Position numbers and translations under genes: made by a program
Notes under the pieces: model-generated
The model's input: the letters and a program-made list of their open reading frames with translations, nothing else
Database searches by the model: none
What the model was told of the DNA's origin: nothing
In this document: one piece after another, positions 15,850 through 23,552 of the stretch
Layout of the letters: every line of letters starts with the position of its first letter
How positions within the stretch are numbered: the first letter of the stretch is position 1
Assembly: GCF_016863095.1 (NCBI RefSeq)
Contig: NZ_BOOF01000062.1
Location: 1 to 53,610 of the forward strand
Direction of reading: 5' to 3'
Source of the DNA: Microbispora siamensis
GTDB lineage: Bacteria > Actinomycetota > Actinomycetes > Streptosporangiales > Streptosporangiaceae
DNA: 53,610 nucleotides

Positions 15850-16629
15850 TCACGCGGGCACGATGGGCCCCAGGTAGGTCCCGCCCGACACGTCGACGGT
15901 CTGCCCGGTCACCCACCGGCCGCGTGGACCCGCCAGGAATCCCACCACGTCCGCGACGTCCTCCGGCTCGCCGAGCCGCCCCAGCGCGACCATCGCCTCC
16001 AGCCCCGCCACCACCTCGGGAATCGAGGTGTAGCCGGCGGTCATGTCGGTCCGGACCGCGCCGGGCGCGACCGTGTTCACGGTGATGCCGCGCCTGCCCA
16101 GCTCGTTGGCCAGCGACGGGGCCATGGACTCCAGCGCCGCCTTGCTGATGGTGTAGCCGATCTGTGTGGTGACGGCGAACCGGCTGGCCGTCGAGCCCAT
16201 GTTGATGATCCGGCCGCCGTCGTTCAGCAGCGGCAGTGCCCGCTGGATCACGAAGAACGGCGTGCTCACGTTGATCGACAGCAGCCTGCCGAACTCCTCC
16301 TCGGTGACCTGCCCGACAGGGCTGACGGACGCGACGCCCGCGTTGTTGACCAGGATGTCCAGACCGTTCGCGCCGTGTTCCGCCAGCCCGGCGGTCAGCC
16401 CCTCGAACAGCCTGTCCACCGCGCCGTCCTCGCCGAACCGGGCCCGTACGGCGAACGCCCGGCCACCCGTGTCCCGGATCCGCGCCACGCTCTCCTCGGC
16501 CGCGTCCTCGTTACCGCCGTAGTGGACGCAGACCAGAGCCCCCTCACCGGCCAGCCGCAACGCGACCGCACGCCCGATCCCCCGCGATCCACCCGTCACC
16601 AGCGCCGTCTTGCCGCTCAGCTCGCCCAT
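15850..16629 (-). CDS. SDR-family oxidoreductase (3-oxoacyl-ACP reductase-like)
   Basis: A 259-residue classical short-chain dehydrogenase. The cofactor motif is TGGSRGIG (12-19), then NNAG (95-98), with catalytic S146, Y159 and K163 (YTISK) and the C-terminal sequence VTGQTVDVSGGTYLGP. It is NADPH-type by similarity to FabG and polyketide ketoreductases. It is the first gene of the minus-strand SDR-SARP-monooxygenase group. The transcript probably starts near 16674 from the SARP-type promoter, leaving a 45-nt leader with GAGAGGG before the ATG at 16629. Its role is probably to reduce a ketone or quinone substrate linked to the monooxygenase (inference). Confidence 0.92.
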   Translation of the reverse strand: MGELSGKTALVTGGSRGIGRAVALRLAGEGALVCVHYGGNEDAAEESVARIRDTGGRAFAVRARFGEDGAVDRLFEGLTAGLAEHGANGLDILVNNAGVASVSPVGQVTEEEFGRLLSINVSTPFFVIQRALPLLNDGGRIINMGSTASRFAVTTQIGYTISKAALESMAPSLANELGRRGITVNTVAPGAVRTDMTAGYTSIPEVVAGLEAMVALGRLGEPEDVADVVGFLAGPRGRWVTGQTVDVSGGTYLGPIVPA

Positions 16630-16680
16630 CGTCGTGTTCCCTCTCCGAGGCCGGTCCCCGGTGGATCCGGCACCGGCTCA

Positions 16681-16725
16681 ACACTGGCGACGACCGCTCA
16701 CCGTTCCCTCACCGTCGGCTCACCG
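16681..16725 (-). promoter_or_regulatory. SARP-type operator and promoter of the SDR gene
   Basis: CTCACCG at 16697-16703, 16708-16714 and 16719-16725, exact 11-bp period. On the minus strand the proximal repeat is followed by 10 nt and CAGTGT (16681-16686), the same geometry as at 12854-12898. It lies in the gap between the SDR gene and the divergent GNAT gene. Confidence 0.8.
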
Positions 16726-16772
16726 GCCCGGCATCGCTCGCAGCGCCCCCGCCGGTCCGGTAAGGAGGTCGT

Positions 16773-17231
16773 ATGACCGTCATAGGGTTGCGCCCGGCGA
16801 CTCAGGCCGACAGCGAGTTCTGTTTCCGGCTGCACAAGGCAGCCCTGGGCGAGTACGTCGCGGCGATCTGGGGCTGGGACGAGCAGGACCAGCGGGGTCA
16901 TCATGCGCGCGTGTTCGACCCCGGCAACACGCGGATCGTCACTGTCGACGGCGTCGACGCCGGCATGCTCAGCGTCGACTACCGGCCCACCGAGATCTAC
17001 CTCGGCCGCATCGAGATCGACCCCGCCTATCAGGGGCGCGGGATCGGCACCCACCTCATCACCGCACTGCTGGACGAGGCCCGCCGACGAGGTCAGGACC
17101 TGCTCCTGGACGTTCTGACGGTCAACCACCGCGCTCACGCCCTCTACCGGCGACTCGGCCTGGAGGACGTGGCGCGTCATGGCGACGGCGACATCAAGAT
17201 CAGGATGCGCTACACCCCGCCGCCTCGATGA
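16773..17231 (+). CDS. GNAT-family N-acetyltransferase
   Basis: A 152-residue GNAT with a clear acetyl-CoA motif (IEIDPAYQGRGIGTHLITALLDEARRRG) and a C-terminal NHRAHALYRRLGLEDVARHGD segment. An ideal AAGGAGG lies upstream of ATG 16773. It diverges from the SDR gene across the CTCACCG array, but the array is oriented toward the SDR and no -10 at the SARP distance is visible on this strand, so co-regulation is uncertain. It is convergent with dapB. Confidence 0.92.
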   Translation: MTVIGLRPATQADSEFCFRLHKAALGEYVAAIWGWDEQDQRGHHARVFDPGNTRIVTVDGVDAGMLSVDYRPTEIYLGRIEIDPAYQGRGIGTHLITALLDEARRRGQDLLLDVLTVNHRAHALYRRLGLEDVARHGDGDIKIRMRYTPPPR

Positions 17232-17248
17232 TCGGAAACGCGGCGTGA

Positions 17249-17989
17249 CTACTGCAGGTCGAGAAGGCGCTCCAGGCCCACGGTGAGGCCGTCGAGCCCC
17301 TGCACGCGGCGTACGCCCAGCAGGACGCCCGGCGTGAACGACGCCCGGTTCATCGTGTCGTGCCGGATCGTGAGGGTCTCCCCCTCGCCGCCCAGGATGA
17401 CCTCCTGGTGGGCGATCAGCCCGGCGAGCCGTACGGCGTGCACGTGGACGCCGTCGACGTCCGCGCCCCTGGCGCCGTCGAGCGCGGTGGTGGTCGCGTC
17501 GGGAGAGGGGCCGAGCCCCGCCTCGCGCCGCGCCCGTGCCACCAGTTCCGCCGTACGGCGGGCGGTGCCGGAGGGGGCGTCGGCCTTGTGCGGGTGGTGC
17601 AGTTCGACGATCTCGACCGACTCGAAGTGCTTGGCCGCCTTGGCGGCGAAGTGCATCATCAGCACGGCCGCGATGCCGAAGTTGGGGGCGATGAGCGAGT
17701 TCGTGCCGGGGTTGGCGGCCAGCCAGCCCCGCAGGGTCTCCAGCCGTCCGGCGTCGAAACCGGTCGTGCCCACGACGGTGTGGATGCCGCGGGAGACACA
17801 CCATTCGAGGTTGCCCATGACGACGTCGGGGTGGGTGAAGTCCACCACCACCTCGGCGCCGGTCAGCGCGTCGAGCGGGTCGCCCTTGTCGACCTCCGCC
17901 ACGAGCTCCAGGTCATCGGCCGCCGCGACGGCCTTGCACACTTCCACACCCACGCGCCCGCGGGCGCCCAGAACACCGACCTTAATCAC
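17249..17989 (-). CDS. dapB: 4-hydroxy-tetrahydrodipicolinate reductase (DapB)
   Basis: A 246-residue protein. The N-terminal cofactor motif is VLGARGRVG (6-14), and the substrate-binding segment ELHHPHKADAPSGTA carries the conserved His-His and Lys. It catalyses the second dedicated step of lysine/diaminopimelate synthesis, needed for peptidoglycan. It is the last gene of the long housekeeping block, its usual actinobacterial position after pnp and the M16 peptidase gene. GTG 17989 has TAGCCT 7 nt upstream, so it can be transcribed separately as a leaderless mRNA. Confidence 0.95.
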   Translation of the reverse strand: MIKVGVLGARGRVGVEVCKAVAAADDLELVAEVDKGDPLDALTGAEVVVDFTHPDVVMGNLEWCVSRGIHTVVGTTGFDAGRLETLRGWLAANPGTNSLIAPNFGIAAVLMMHFAAKAAKHFESVEIVELHHPHKADAPSGTARRTAELVARARREAGLGPSPDATTTALDGARGADVDGVHVHAVRLAGLIAHQEVILGGEGETLTIRHDTMNRASFTPGVLLGVRRVQGLDGLTVGLERLLDLQ

Positions 17990-17996
17990 GCGCCCA

Positions 17997-18002
17997 AGGC
18001 TA
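17997..18002 (-). promoter_or_regulatory. Leaderless -10 element of dapB
   Basis: Minus-strand TAGCCT (within TATAGCCT) ends 7 nt before the GTG at 17989 and lies just beyond the terminator hairpin that follows the M16 gene, so dapB appears to restart transcription. Confidence 0.5.
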
Positions 18003-18027
18003 TACGTGCCCGCGCCCGTGGAACGAC

Positions 18028-18065
18028 GAGGCCGCGCCGGCCCGGAAGGGCACCGGCGCGGCCTC
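18028..18065 (-). terminator. Strong hairpin between the M16 peptidase gene and dapB
   Basis: Perfect 13-bp stem, GAGGCCGCGCCGG (18028-18040) with its complement at 18053-18065 and a 12-nt loop, 11 nt beyond the M16 stop codon. There is no U tract, as is common for actinomycete terminators. Confidence 0.65.
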
Positions 18066-18076
18066 CAACGGCACGG

Positions 18077-19387
18077 TCAGGCGATGGCGGAGCCGAAGTC
18101 CTTGTCGGAGTAGGGCCCGATCACCGCGAGCGTCAGCGGCCGGTTGAGGATGTCCTCGGCGACCGCGGCGATCTCCTCGGGGGTGACCGCCTCGATGCGC
18201 CCGAGCACCTCGTCGACCGTCATGAGCCGCTCGTACACGAGCTCGCTCTTGCCGATCCTGGACATGCGCGACCCGGTGTCCTCCAGGCCGAGCACCAGCC
18301 CGCCGCGCATCTGGCCCTTGCCGCGGGCGATCTCCTCGGGGGTGATGCCCTCGGCCACGACCCTGGCGACCTCGTCACGGCAGATCTTCAGCACGTCGTC
18401 CACCTTCGAGGGCAGGCAGCCCACGTAGATGCCGAACTGGCCGGTGTCGGCGTACTGCGAGGTGTAGCTGTAGGCGCTGTAGGCCAGGCCGCGCTTCTCC
18501 CGGATCTCCTGGAACAGGCGCGACGACATGCCGCCGCCGAGCGCGGCGTTCAGGACGCCGAGGGCGAAACGCCGGTCGTCGTTGCGGTGGAAGGCGGTCA
18601 TGCCGAGGACCAGGTTGGCCTGCTCGGTGGGCCGGTCGAGCACCCGGACGCCGGTCCGGACGTCCACACCGGGGCCGCCGATGCGCGGGGGCGCGGGCGC
18701 GGCGGAGCCGCCCAGCGCGCCCGCCCGCTCGTACGCCGCCGCGACCAGCGCGACCACCCGCTCGTGGTCCACGTTGCCCGCCACGGACACGACCGTGCGG
18801 GGCGGCACGTAGAACCGCTGGTAGTACTCGCGGATGCGGTCACGGGTGAGCGCGTTGATCGACTCCTCGTTGCCGAGGATCGGGCGGCCGATCGGCGTGT
18901 CGCCGTACAGCTCGGCGGAGAACTGCTCGTGCACCACGTCGGAGGGATCGTCGTCGTGCATGGCGATCTCCTCAAGGATCACGCCGCGCTCCGACTCCAC
19001 GTCCTCCTCGGTGATCAGCGAGGAGGTGACCACGTCGGCGAGCACGTCGATCGCCAGCGGCAGGTCCTCGTCGAGCACCCGGGCGTAGTAGCAGGTGTAC
19101 TCCTTGGCGGTGAACGCGTTGATCTCACCGCCGATGCCCTCGATGGACGCCGAGATCTCCATGGCGTCGCGCGTGGGCGTGCCCTTGAAGAGCAGGTGCT
19201 CCAGGAAGTGCGTGGCCCCCATGTGCTCGGGGGCCTCGTCACGCGACCCGATGCCCACCCACAGGCCGACCGCCACACTGCGCACGGTCGGCATCGTCTC
19301 GGTCACGACCCGCAGGCCGCCGGGAAGGACGGTGCGGCGGATGACCCCCGCACCGTCCTTGCCCGGGAACAGTGTCTCGGTCGTCAC
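18077..19387 (-). CDS. M16-family (pitrilysin/MPP-like) zinc metallopeptidase
   Basis: A 436-residue protein with the inverted zinc motif HFLEH (H60, E63, H64) and a downstream glutamate cluster (VESERGVILEEIAMHDDD, about 135-150) supplying the third ligand. It is half the size of pitrilysin and acts as a dimer-type processing peptidase like mitochondrial MPP. It is conserved next to pnp in actinobacteria; its substrates are unknown. GTG 19387 overlaps the pnp stop (GTGA), so it is translationally coupled to pnp. Confidence 0.93.
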   Translation of the reverse strand: MTTETLFPGKDGAGVIRRTVLPGGLRVVTETMPTVRSVAVGLWVGIGSRDEAPEHMGATHFLEHLLFKGTPTRDAMEISASIEGIGGEINAFTAKEYTCYYARVLDEDLPLAIDVLADVVTSSLITEEDVESERGVILEEIAMHDDDPSDVVHEQFSAELYGDTPIGRPILGNEESINALTRDRIREYYQRFYVPPRTVVSVAGNVDHERVVALVAAAYERAGALGGSAAPAPPRIGGPGVDVRTGVRVLDRPTEQANLVLGMTAFHRNDDRRFALGVLNAALGGGMSSRLFQEIREKRGLAYSAYSYTSQYADTGQFGIYVGCLPSKVDDVLKICRDEVARVVAEGITPEEIARGKGQMRGGLVLGLEDTGSRMSRIGKSELVYERLMTVDEVLGRIEAVTPEEIAAVAEDILNRPLTLAVIGPYSDKDFGSAIA

Positions 19388-21705
19388 GAGTTGCGCTCGT
19401 CCCGGCCGCCACGGGTGCGGCTGCGGCTACGGCGCGGAGTCCGCGGCTGCTCCTCCTCCGCCGGCGCGGCGGCGGCCTCCGCCGGCGCGGGCTCGGCCTC
19501 GCCGTTCTCGGCCGCGGCGGCCTTCTCGGCGGCCTCCTTCTCGACCACCTCGACCGGGACCAGCGAGAGCTTGCCACGCGAGTCGATCTCGGCGATCTCC
19601 ACCTGGATCTTCTCGCCGACGTTCATGACGTCCTCGACGTTCTCGATCCGGCGGCCGCCGTGCAGCTTGCGGATCTGCGAGACGTGCAGCAGGCCGTCCT
19701 TGCCCGGCAGCAGCGAGACGAACGCGCCGAAGGCGGCGATCTTGACGACCGTGCCCAGGTAACGCTCGCCGACCTCCGGCATGTGCGGGTTCGCGATGCC
19801 GTTGATCAGCGTACGCGCGGCCTCGGCGGACGGGCCGTCGGTGGCGCCGATGTAGATCGTGCCGTCGTCCTCGATGGTGATCTCGGCGCCCGTGTCGTCC
19901 TGGATCTGGTTGATCATCTTGCCCTTGGGGCCGATGACCTCGCCGATCTTATCGACCGGGACCTTGATCGTGATGATGCGCGGCGCGGTCGGGTTCATCT
20001 CCGCCGGGCTGTCGATGGCCTCCTGCATCACGTCGAGGATCGCCAGCCTGGCGCCCCTCGCCTGCTTCAGCGCGGCGGCGAGCACGTGGGCCGGGATGCC
20101 GTCCAGCTTGGTGTCGAGCTGGAGCGCGGTGATCAGGTCCTTGGTGCCGGCGACCTTGAAGTCCATGTCGCCCATGGCGTCCTCGGCGCCGAGGATGTCG
20201 GTCAGCGTGACGTAGGTGTCGCCCTCGCCGATGAGGCCCATCGCGATGCCGGCGACCATCTCCTTGAGCGGGACGCCCGCGTCGAGCAGGGCCATCGTGG
20301 AGGCGCAGACCGACCCCATGGAGGTCGAGCCGTTCGACCCGATCGCCTCCGACACCTGGCGGATGGCGTACGGGAACTCCTCGCGCGACGGCAGCACGGG
20401 GATCAGCGCCCGCTCGGCCAGCGCGCCGTGGCCGATCTCGCGGCGCTTCGGCGAGCCGACGCGGCCCGTCTCGCCCGTGGAGTACGGCGGGAAGTTGTAG
20501 TTGTGCATGTAGCGCTTGGTCCGCTCGGGATTGAGCGTGTCGATCATCTGCTCCATGCGCAGCATGTTCAGCGTCGTGACGCCGAGGATCTGCGTCTCAC
20601 CCCGCTCGAACAGGGCCGACCCGTGCACCCGCGGCACCACGTGGACCTCGGCGTTGAGCTGCCGGATGTCCTTCGGCCCACGGCCGTCGATGCGGACGCC
20701 CTCGTTGATGACGCGCTCGCGCATCAGCTTCTTGGTGAGCGACCGGAACGCGGCCCCGATCTCCTTCTCGCGGCCCTCGAAGTCGGGCAGCAGCTTCTCC
20801 GCCGCCAGCATCTTGACGCGCTCGATCTCCAGCTCGCGCTCCTGCTTGCCCGCGATCGTCAGCGCCGAGGCGAGCTCGCTCTTGACGGCGGCGGTCACGG
20901 CCTCCAGGGCGTCGTCCTGGTAGTCGAGGAAGATCGGATACTCGGCGGTCGGCTTGGCGGCGACCTCGGCCAGCTTCGACTGGGCCTCGCAGAGCACCTT
21001 GATGAACGGCTTGGCGGCCTCCAGGCCCTGGGCCACGGCCTCCTCGGTCGGAGCGACCGCGCCCTCGGCGACCAGCTTGAGCGTGTCACGGGTCGACTCG
21101 GCCTCGACCATCATGATCGCGACGTCGCCGTCGGCCAGGACACGCCCGGCGACGACCATGTCGAACGTGGCGCGCTCCAGCTCGGTGTGGGTCGGGAACG
21201 CCACCCACTGGCCGTCGATCAGCGCGACGCGCACGCCGCCGATCGGCCCGGAGAACGGCAGCCCGGCGAGCTGCGTGGACATGCTCGCGGCGTTGATCGC
21301 GATCACGTCGTACAGGTGCTCGGGGTGCAGGGCCATGACCGTCGCGACGATCTGGATCTCGTTGCGCAGGCCCTTCACGAACGACGGGCGCAGCGGCCGG
21401 TCGATGAGGCGGCAGGTGAGGATCGCGTCCTCGGACGGCCTGCCCTCCCGGCGGAAGAACGAGCCGGGGATGCGGCCGGCCGCGTACATCCGCTCCTCGA
21501 CGTCGACCGTCAGCGGGAAGAAGTCCAGGTTCTCCTTGGGATGCTTGGACGCGGTGGTCGCGGACAGGATCATCGTCTCGTTGTCCAGGTACGCGACGGC
21601 GCTGCCCGCCGCCTGCCGGGCCAGCCGCCCGGTCTCGAACCTGATCGTGCGCGTGCCGAAGGGACCGTTGTCGATAACGGCCTCTGTGCTGTGGACACCC
21701 TCCAC
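19384..21705 (-). CDS. pnp: Polyribonucleotide nucleotidyltransferase / guanosine pentaphosphate synthetase
   Basis: A 773-residue PNPase. It has two RNase PH domains (N-terminal TIRFETGRLARQAAGSAV; second with FERGETQILGVTT and YNFPPYSTGETGR), then KH (IGEVIGPKGKMINQIQDDTGA) and S1 (YLGTVVKIAAFGAFVSLLPGKDGLLHVSQI) domains and an Ala/Glu/Arg-rich tail. It degrades RNA 3'-5' with phosphate; the Streptomyces enzyme was also described as guanosine pentaphosphate synthetase. The start is GTG 21705 because AAGAGGAGGT lies 5-6 nt upstream, although the frame stays open to 21900. It follows rpsO after a hairpin-rich 314-nt gap. Confidence 0.96.
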   Translation of the reverse strand: MEGVHSTEAVIDNGPFGTRTIRFETGRLARQAAGSAVAYLDNETMILSATTASKHPKENLDFFPLTVDVEERMYAAGRIPGSFFRREGRPSEDAILTCRLIDRPLRPSFVKGLRNEIQIVATVMALHPEHLYDVIAINAASMSTQLAGLPFSGPIGGVRVALIDGQWVAFPTHTELERATFDMVVAGRVLADGDVAIMMVEAESTRDTLKLVAEGAVAPTEEAVAQGLEAAKPFIKVLCEAQSKLAEVAAKPTAEYPIFLDYQDDALEAVTAAVKSELASALTIAGKQERELEIERVKMLAAEKLLPDFEGREKEIGAAFRSLTKKLMRERVINEGVRIDGRGPKDIRQLNAEVHVVPRVHGSALFERGETQILGVTTLNMLRMEQMIDTLNPERTKRYMHNYNFPPYSTGETGRVGSPKRREIGHGALAERALIPVLPSREEFPYAIRQVSEAIGSNGSTSMGSVCASTMALLDAGVPLKEMVAGIAMGLIGEGDTYVTLTDILGAEDAMGDMDFKVAGTKDLITALQLDTKLDGIPAHVLAAALKQARGARLAILDVMQEAIDSPAEMNPTAPRIITIKVPVDKIGEVIGPKGKMINQIQDDTGAEITIEDDGTIYIGATDGPSAEAARTLINGIANPHMPEVGERYLGTVVKIAAFGAFVSLLPGKDGLLHVSQIRKLHGGRRIENVEDVMNVGEKIQVEIAEIDSRGKLSLVPVEVVEKEAAEKAAAAENGEAEPAPAEAAAAPAEEEQPRTPRRSRSRTRGGRDERNS

Positions 21706-22019
21706 GGGGGACCTCCTCTTCGGGTCGGTCTCCCCACGTCCTCGGTCGCCGGGCTCCCCGTTCAGGTGCAGTGCCGGTCTTCGATCGAAGCGCCCGGTCC
21801 GTCCACACGGCTGTCGCCGTGCCGACCGGGGGCCACTACCGAGGACCGGCCCTCTCACGCCGCGGGATCGCGCTGCGGCTTGCTTGCGGACGCGGGGCAC
21901 TGTGTCTCGGCTATTCAGTTGTCTCGGCTGTTCGATTGTTTCGCTCAGCCCGTTGGACCGGTTCCATTGTGGCCGGTTATGGAAAAGGAGCGGCGAAGAA
22001 TCGCCGCTCCTTCCTCACC
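21706..22019 (-). other. rpsO-pnp intergenic/leader region with two stem-loops
   Basis: 314 nt without a gene. It holds the rpsO-proximal hairpin (21987-22010) and a second imperfect hairpin at 21793-21830 (outer arms CCCGGTC/GACCGGG, inner arms CACGGC/GCCGTG). In Streptomyces the rpsO-pnp spacer is transcribed through and cut by RNase III, controlling PNPase levels, so these stem-loops are candidate processing sites. Confidence 0.6.
21983..22010 (-). terminator. Hairpin after rpsO (terminator or RNase III site)
   Basis: Perfect 10-bp stem GGAGCGGCGA/TCGCCGCTCC (21987-21996, 22001-22010) with a 4-nt loop, followed on the minus strand by TTTT (21986-21983). It lies 9 nt after the rpsO stop. 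Confidence 0.75.
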
Positions 22020-22289
22020 TTATCGGCGAAGGCCCAGCCGCTCAATGAGGGAGCGGTAGCGGGTGATGTCCTTGGCCTGCAGGTACTTCAGCAGCCGGCG
22101 CCGGCGGCCCACCAGCAGGAGCAGACCACGGCGGCTGTGGTGGTCGTGCTTGTGGGTCTTCAGGTGCTCGGTGAGGTCGCTGATCCGCTTGCTCAGAAGC
22201 GCGATCTGGACCTCCGGCGACCCGGTGTCACCCTCGCTGGTGCCGTACTCGCCGATGATGGCCTTGGTGGTAGCGGCGTCAAGCGACAC
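22020..22289 (-). CDS. rpsO: 30S ribosomal protein S15
   Basis: 89 residues, full length for S15, with the signature GDTGSPEVQIALLSKRISDLTEHLKTHKHDHHSRRGLLLLVGRRRRLLKYL. It binds 16S rRNA in the platform of the small subunit early in assembly. GTG at 22289 (VSLDAATTKAI) is chosen from protein length, with GGAG upstream. It is followed by a hairpin and then pnp, the universal order. A GGTGGC-GTAAA-GCCACC stem-loop in its leader could be an S15 autoregulatory element. Confidence 0.96.
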   Translation of the reverse strand: MSLDAATTKAIIGEYGTSEGDTGSPEVQIALLSKRISDLTEHLKTHKHDHHSRRGLLLLVGRRRRLLKYLQAKDITRYRSLIERLGLRR

Positions 22290-22380
22290 TGCTTCTCCAT
22301 TCTGGTGAAATGGCACGCGCAACGGTTCCGAGCCCGCGAACGACCGTGCGTGCCTACAGTCGCCGTGACAGGACAGCCGG

Positions 22381-22397
22381 GGTGGCTTTACGCCACC
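22381..22397 (-). promoter_or_regulatory. Stem-loop in the rpsO leader
   Basis: GGTGGC (22381-22386) pairs with GCCACC (22392-22397) around a 5-nt loop, 92 nt upstream of the rpsO GTG. It may be part of an S15-binding leader RNA or a terminator-like pause; no consensus could be checked. Confidence 0.3.
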
Positions 22398-22482
22398 TGA
22401 GCATGGCTGACATACAACCCTACCAGCTCGTCGGACACACCCTGTCACGACGCGCCACGCAGAAGGTTCGGAAGCGGCAGGT

Positions 22483-23427
22483 TCAGGAGGTGAACTCGCG
22501 GGCCCTGGCCACGTCGTCGTGCATCTGCTCGATCAGCGCCTCGATCGAGTCGAACCTGAGCGTGTCGCGCAGCCGCGCGCCGAAGTCCACGGCCACGTGC
22601 GCGCCGTACAGGTCTAGGTCGTCGCGGTCCAGCGCGTACGCCTCGACCGTGCGCTCCACCCCGTCGAACGTGGGGTTGGTCCCGATCGAGATCGCGGCCG
22701 GCCACCGCTCCCCCTCGTACGGCGAGGGGCTCTGGGTGCACTGCAGCCATCCCGCGTAGACGCCCTCGGCGGGGATGGCGGTGTGCTGCGGCGACTCGAC
22801 GTTGGCGGTGGGGAAGCCGAGCGCCCGGCCGCGCTGGTGGCCGCGGACCACCACGCCCTCCACCCGGTGGGGACGGCCCAGCAAGACGGCCGCGCCCGCG
22901 ACGTCACCCACGGCCAGCCGCTCCCGGATCACCGTGGAGGAGATGGCGTCGCCGTCGCTGACCAGGGGCACGCCCTCGGCCTGGAAGTCGTACTTCTCCC
23001 CCAGTGTCCGCAGGGTCTCCAGGTCGCCCGACGCCTTGTGGCCGAAGCGGAAGTTCTCCCCCACCACGACCCCCGCCGCGTGCAGCCGGTCGACCAGAGC
23101 CGTCTGGACGAACTCGTCCGGCGACATCCGGGAGAACTCCAGCGTGAACGGCAGCACGCACACCGCGTCCACGCCCAGCGCGGAGAGCAACTCGGCCCGG
23201 CGGTCGGTGGTGGTCAGCCGCGGCGGGTGGCTGCCCGGCCGTACGACCTCGTCGGGGTGCGGGTCGAAGGTGACCGCCACGGCGGGCAGCCCCAGATCGC
23301 GGGCCATCTCCACCGCCCGGGCCACCATCCGCTGGTGACCGAGATGCACGCCGTCGAACACGCCGATCGTGACGACGGACCTGCCCCAGTCCTGCGGGAC
23401 CTCGTCCAGCCCGTGCCAGCTCTGCAC
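22483..23427 (-). CDS. ribF: Bifunctional riboflavin kinase / FMN adenylyltransferase (FAD synthetase)
   Basis: A 314-residue protein. The N-terminal FMN adenylyltransferase domain has TIGVFDGVHLGHQRMV (about 20-35) and VTFDPHPDEV. The ISSTVIRERL segment leads into a C-terminal riboflavin kinase domain with GRALGFPTANV, GVYAGW and SIGTNPTFDG. It converts riboflavin to FMN and then FAD in the cytosol. GTG start at 23427. It lies between truB and rpsO in the conserved order. Confidence 0.96.
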   Translation of the reverse strand: MQSWHGLDEVPQDWGRSVVTIGVFDGVHLGHQRMVARAVEMARDLGLPAVAVTFDPHPDEVVRPGSHPPRLTTTDRRAELLSALGVDAVCVLPFTLEFSRMSPDEFVQTALVDRLHAAGVVVGENFRFGHKASGDLETLRTLGEKYDFQAEGVPLVSDGDAISSTVIRERLAVGDVAGAAVLLGRPHRVEGVVVRGHQRGRALGFPTANVESPQHTAIPAEGVYAGWLQCTQSPSPYEGERWPAAISIGTNPTFDGVERTVEAYALDRDDLDLYGAHVAVDFGARLRDTLRFDSIEALIEQMHDDVARAREFTS

Positions 23428-23531
23428 CTCGACCTCGCTTCTGTGTCCGATTGCCGTGCCTTCGGGTAAGGCGGCTGAGTCGCCTCGCCTGGGAAGCGCG
23501 CAGTAGACAAGACTGCCATGCCCCCGGGGGT

Positions 23532-23551
23532 GCCGGGGAACCAGCCCCGGC
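23532..23551 (-). terminator. Hairpin immediately after truB
   Basis: 7-bp perfect stem GCCGGGG/CCCCGGC with a 6-nt loop, 1 nt beyond the truB stop codon and without a U tract. It may attenuate transcription into ribF. Confidence 0.4.
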
Positions 23552-23552
23552 G

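Noticed and set aside
12822..16085. 1087-codon plus-strand open frame opposite the SARP gene
   Set aside because: Shadow frame, Gln/Arg/Pro-rich with no domain; the SARP reading is unambiguous.
19372..22059. 895-codon plus-strand open frame opposite pnp
   Set aside because: Antisense shadow with Asp/Leu/Arg/His-rich composition; PNPase motifs lie on the other strand.
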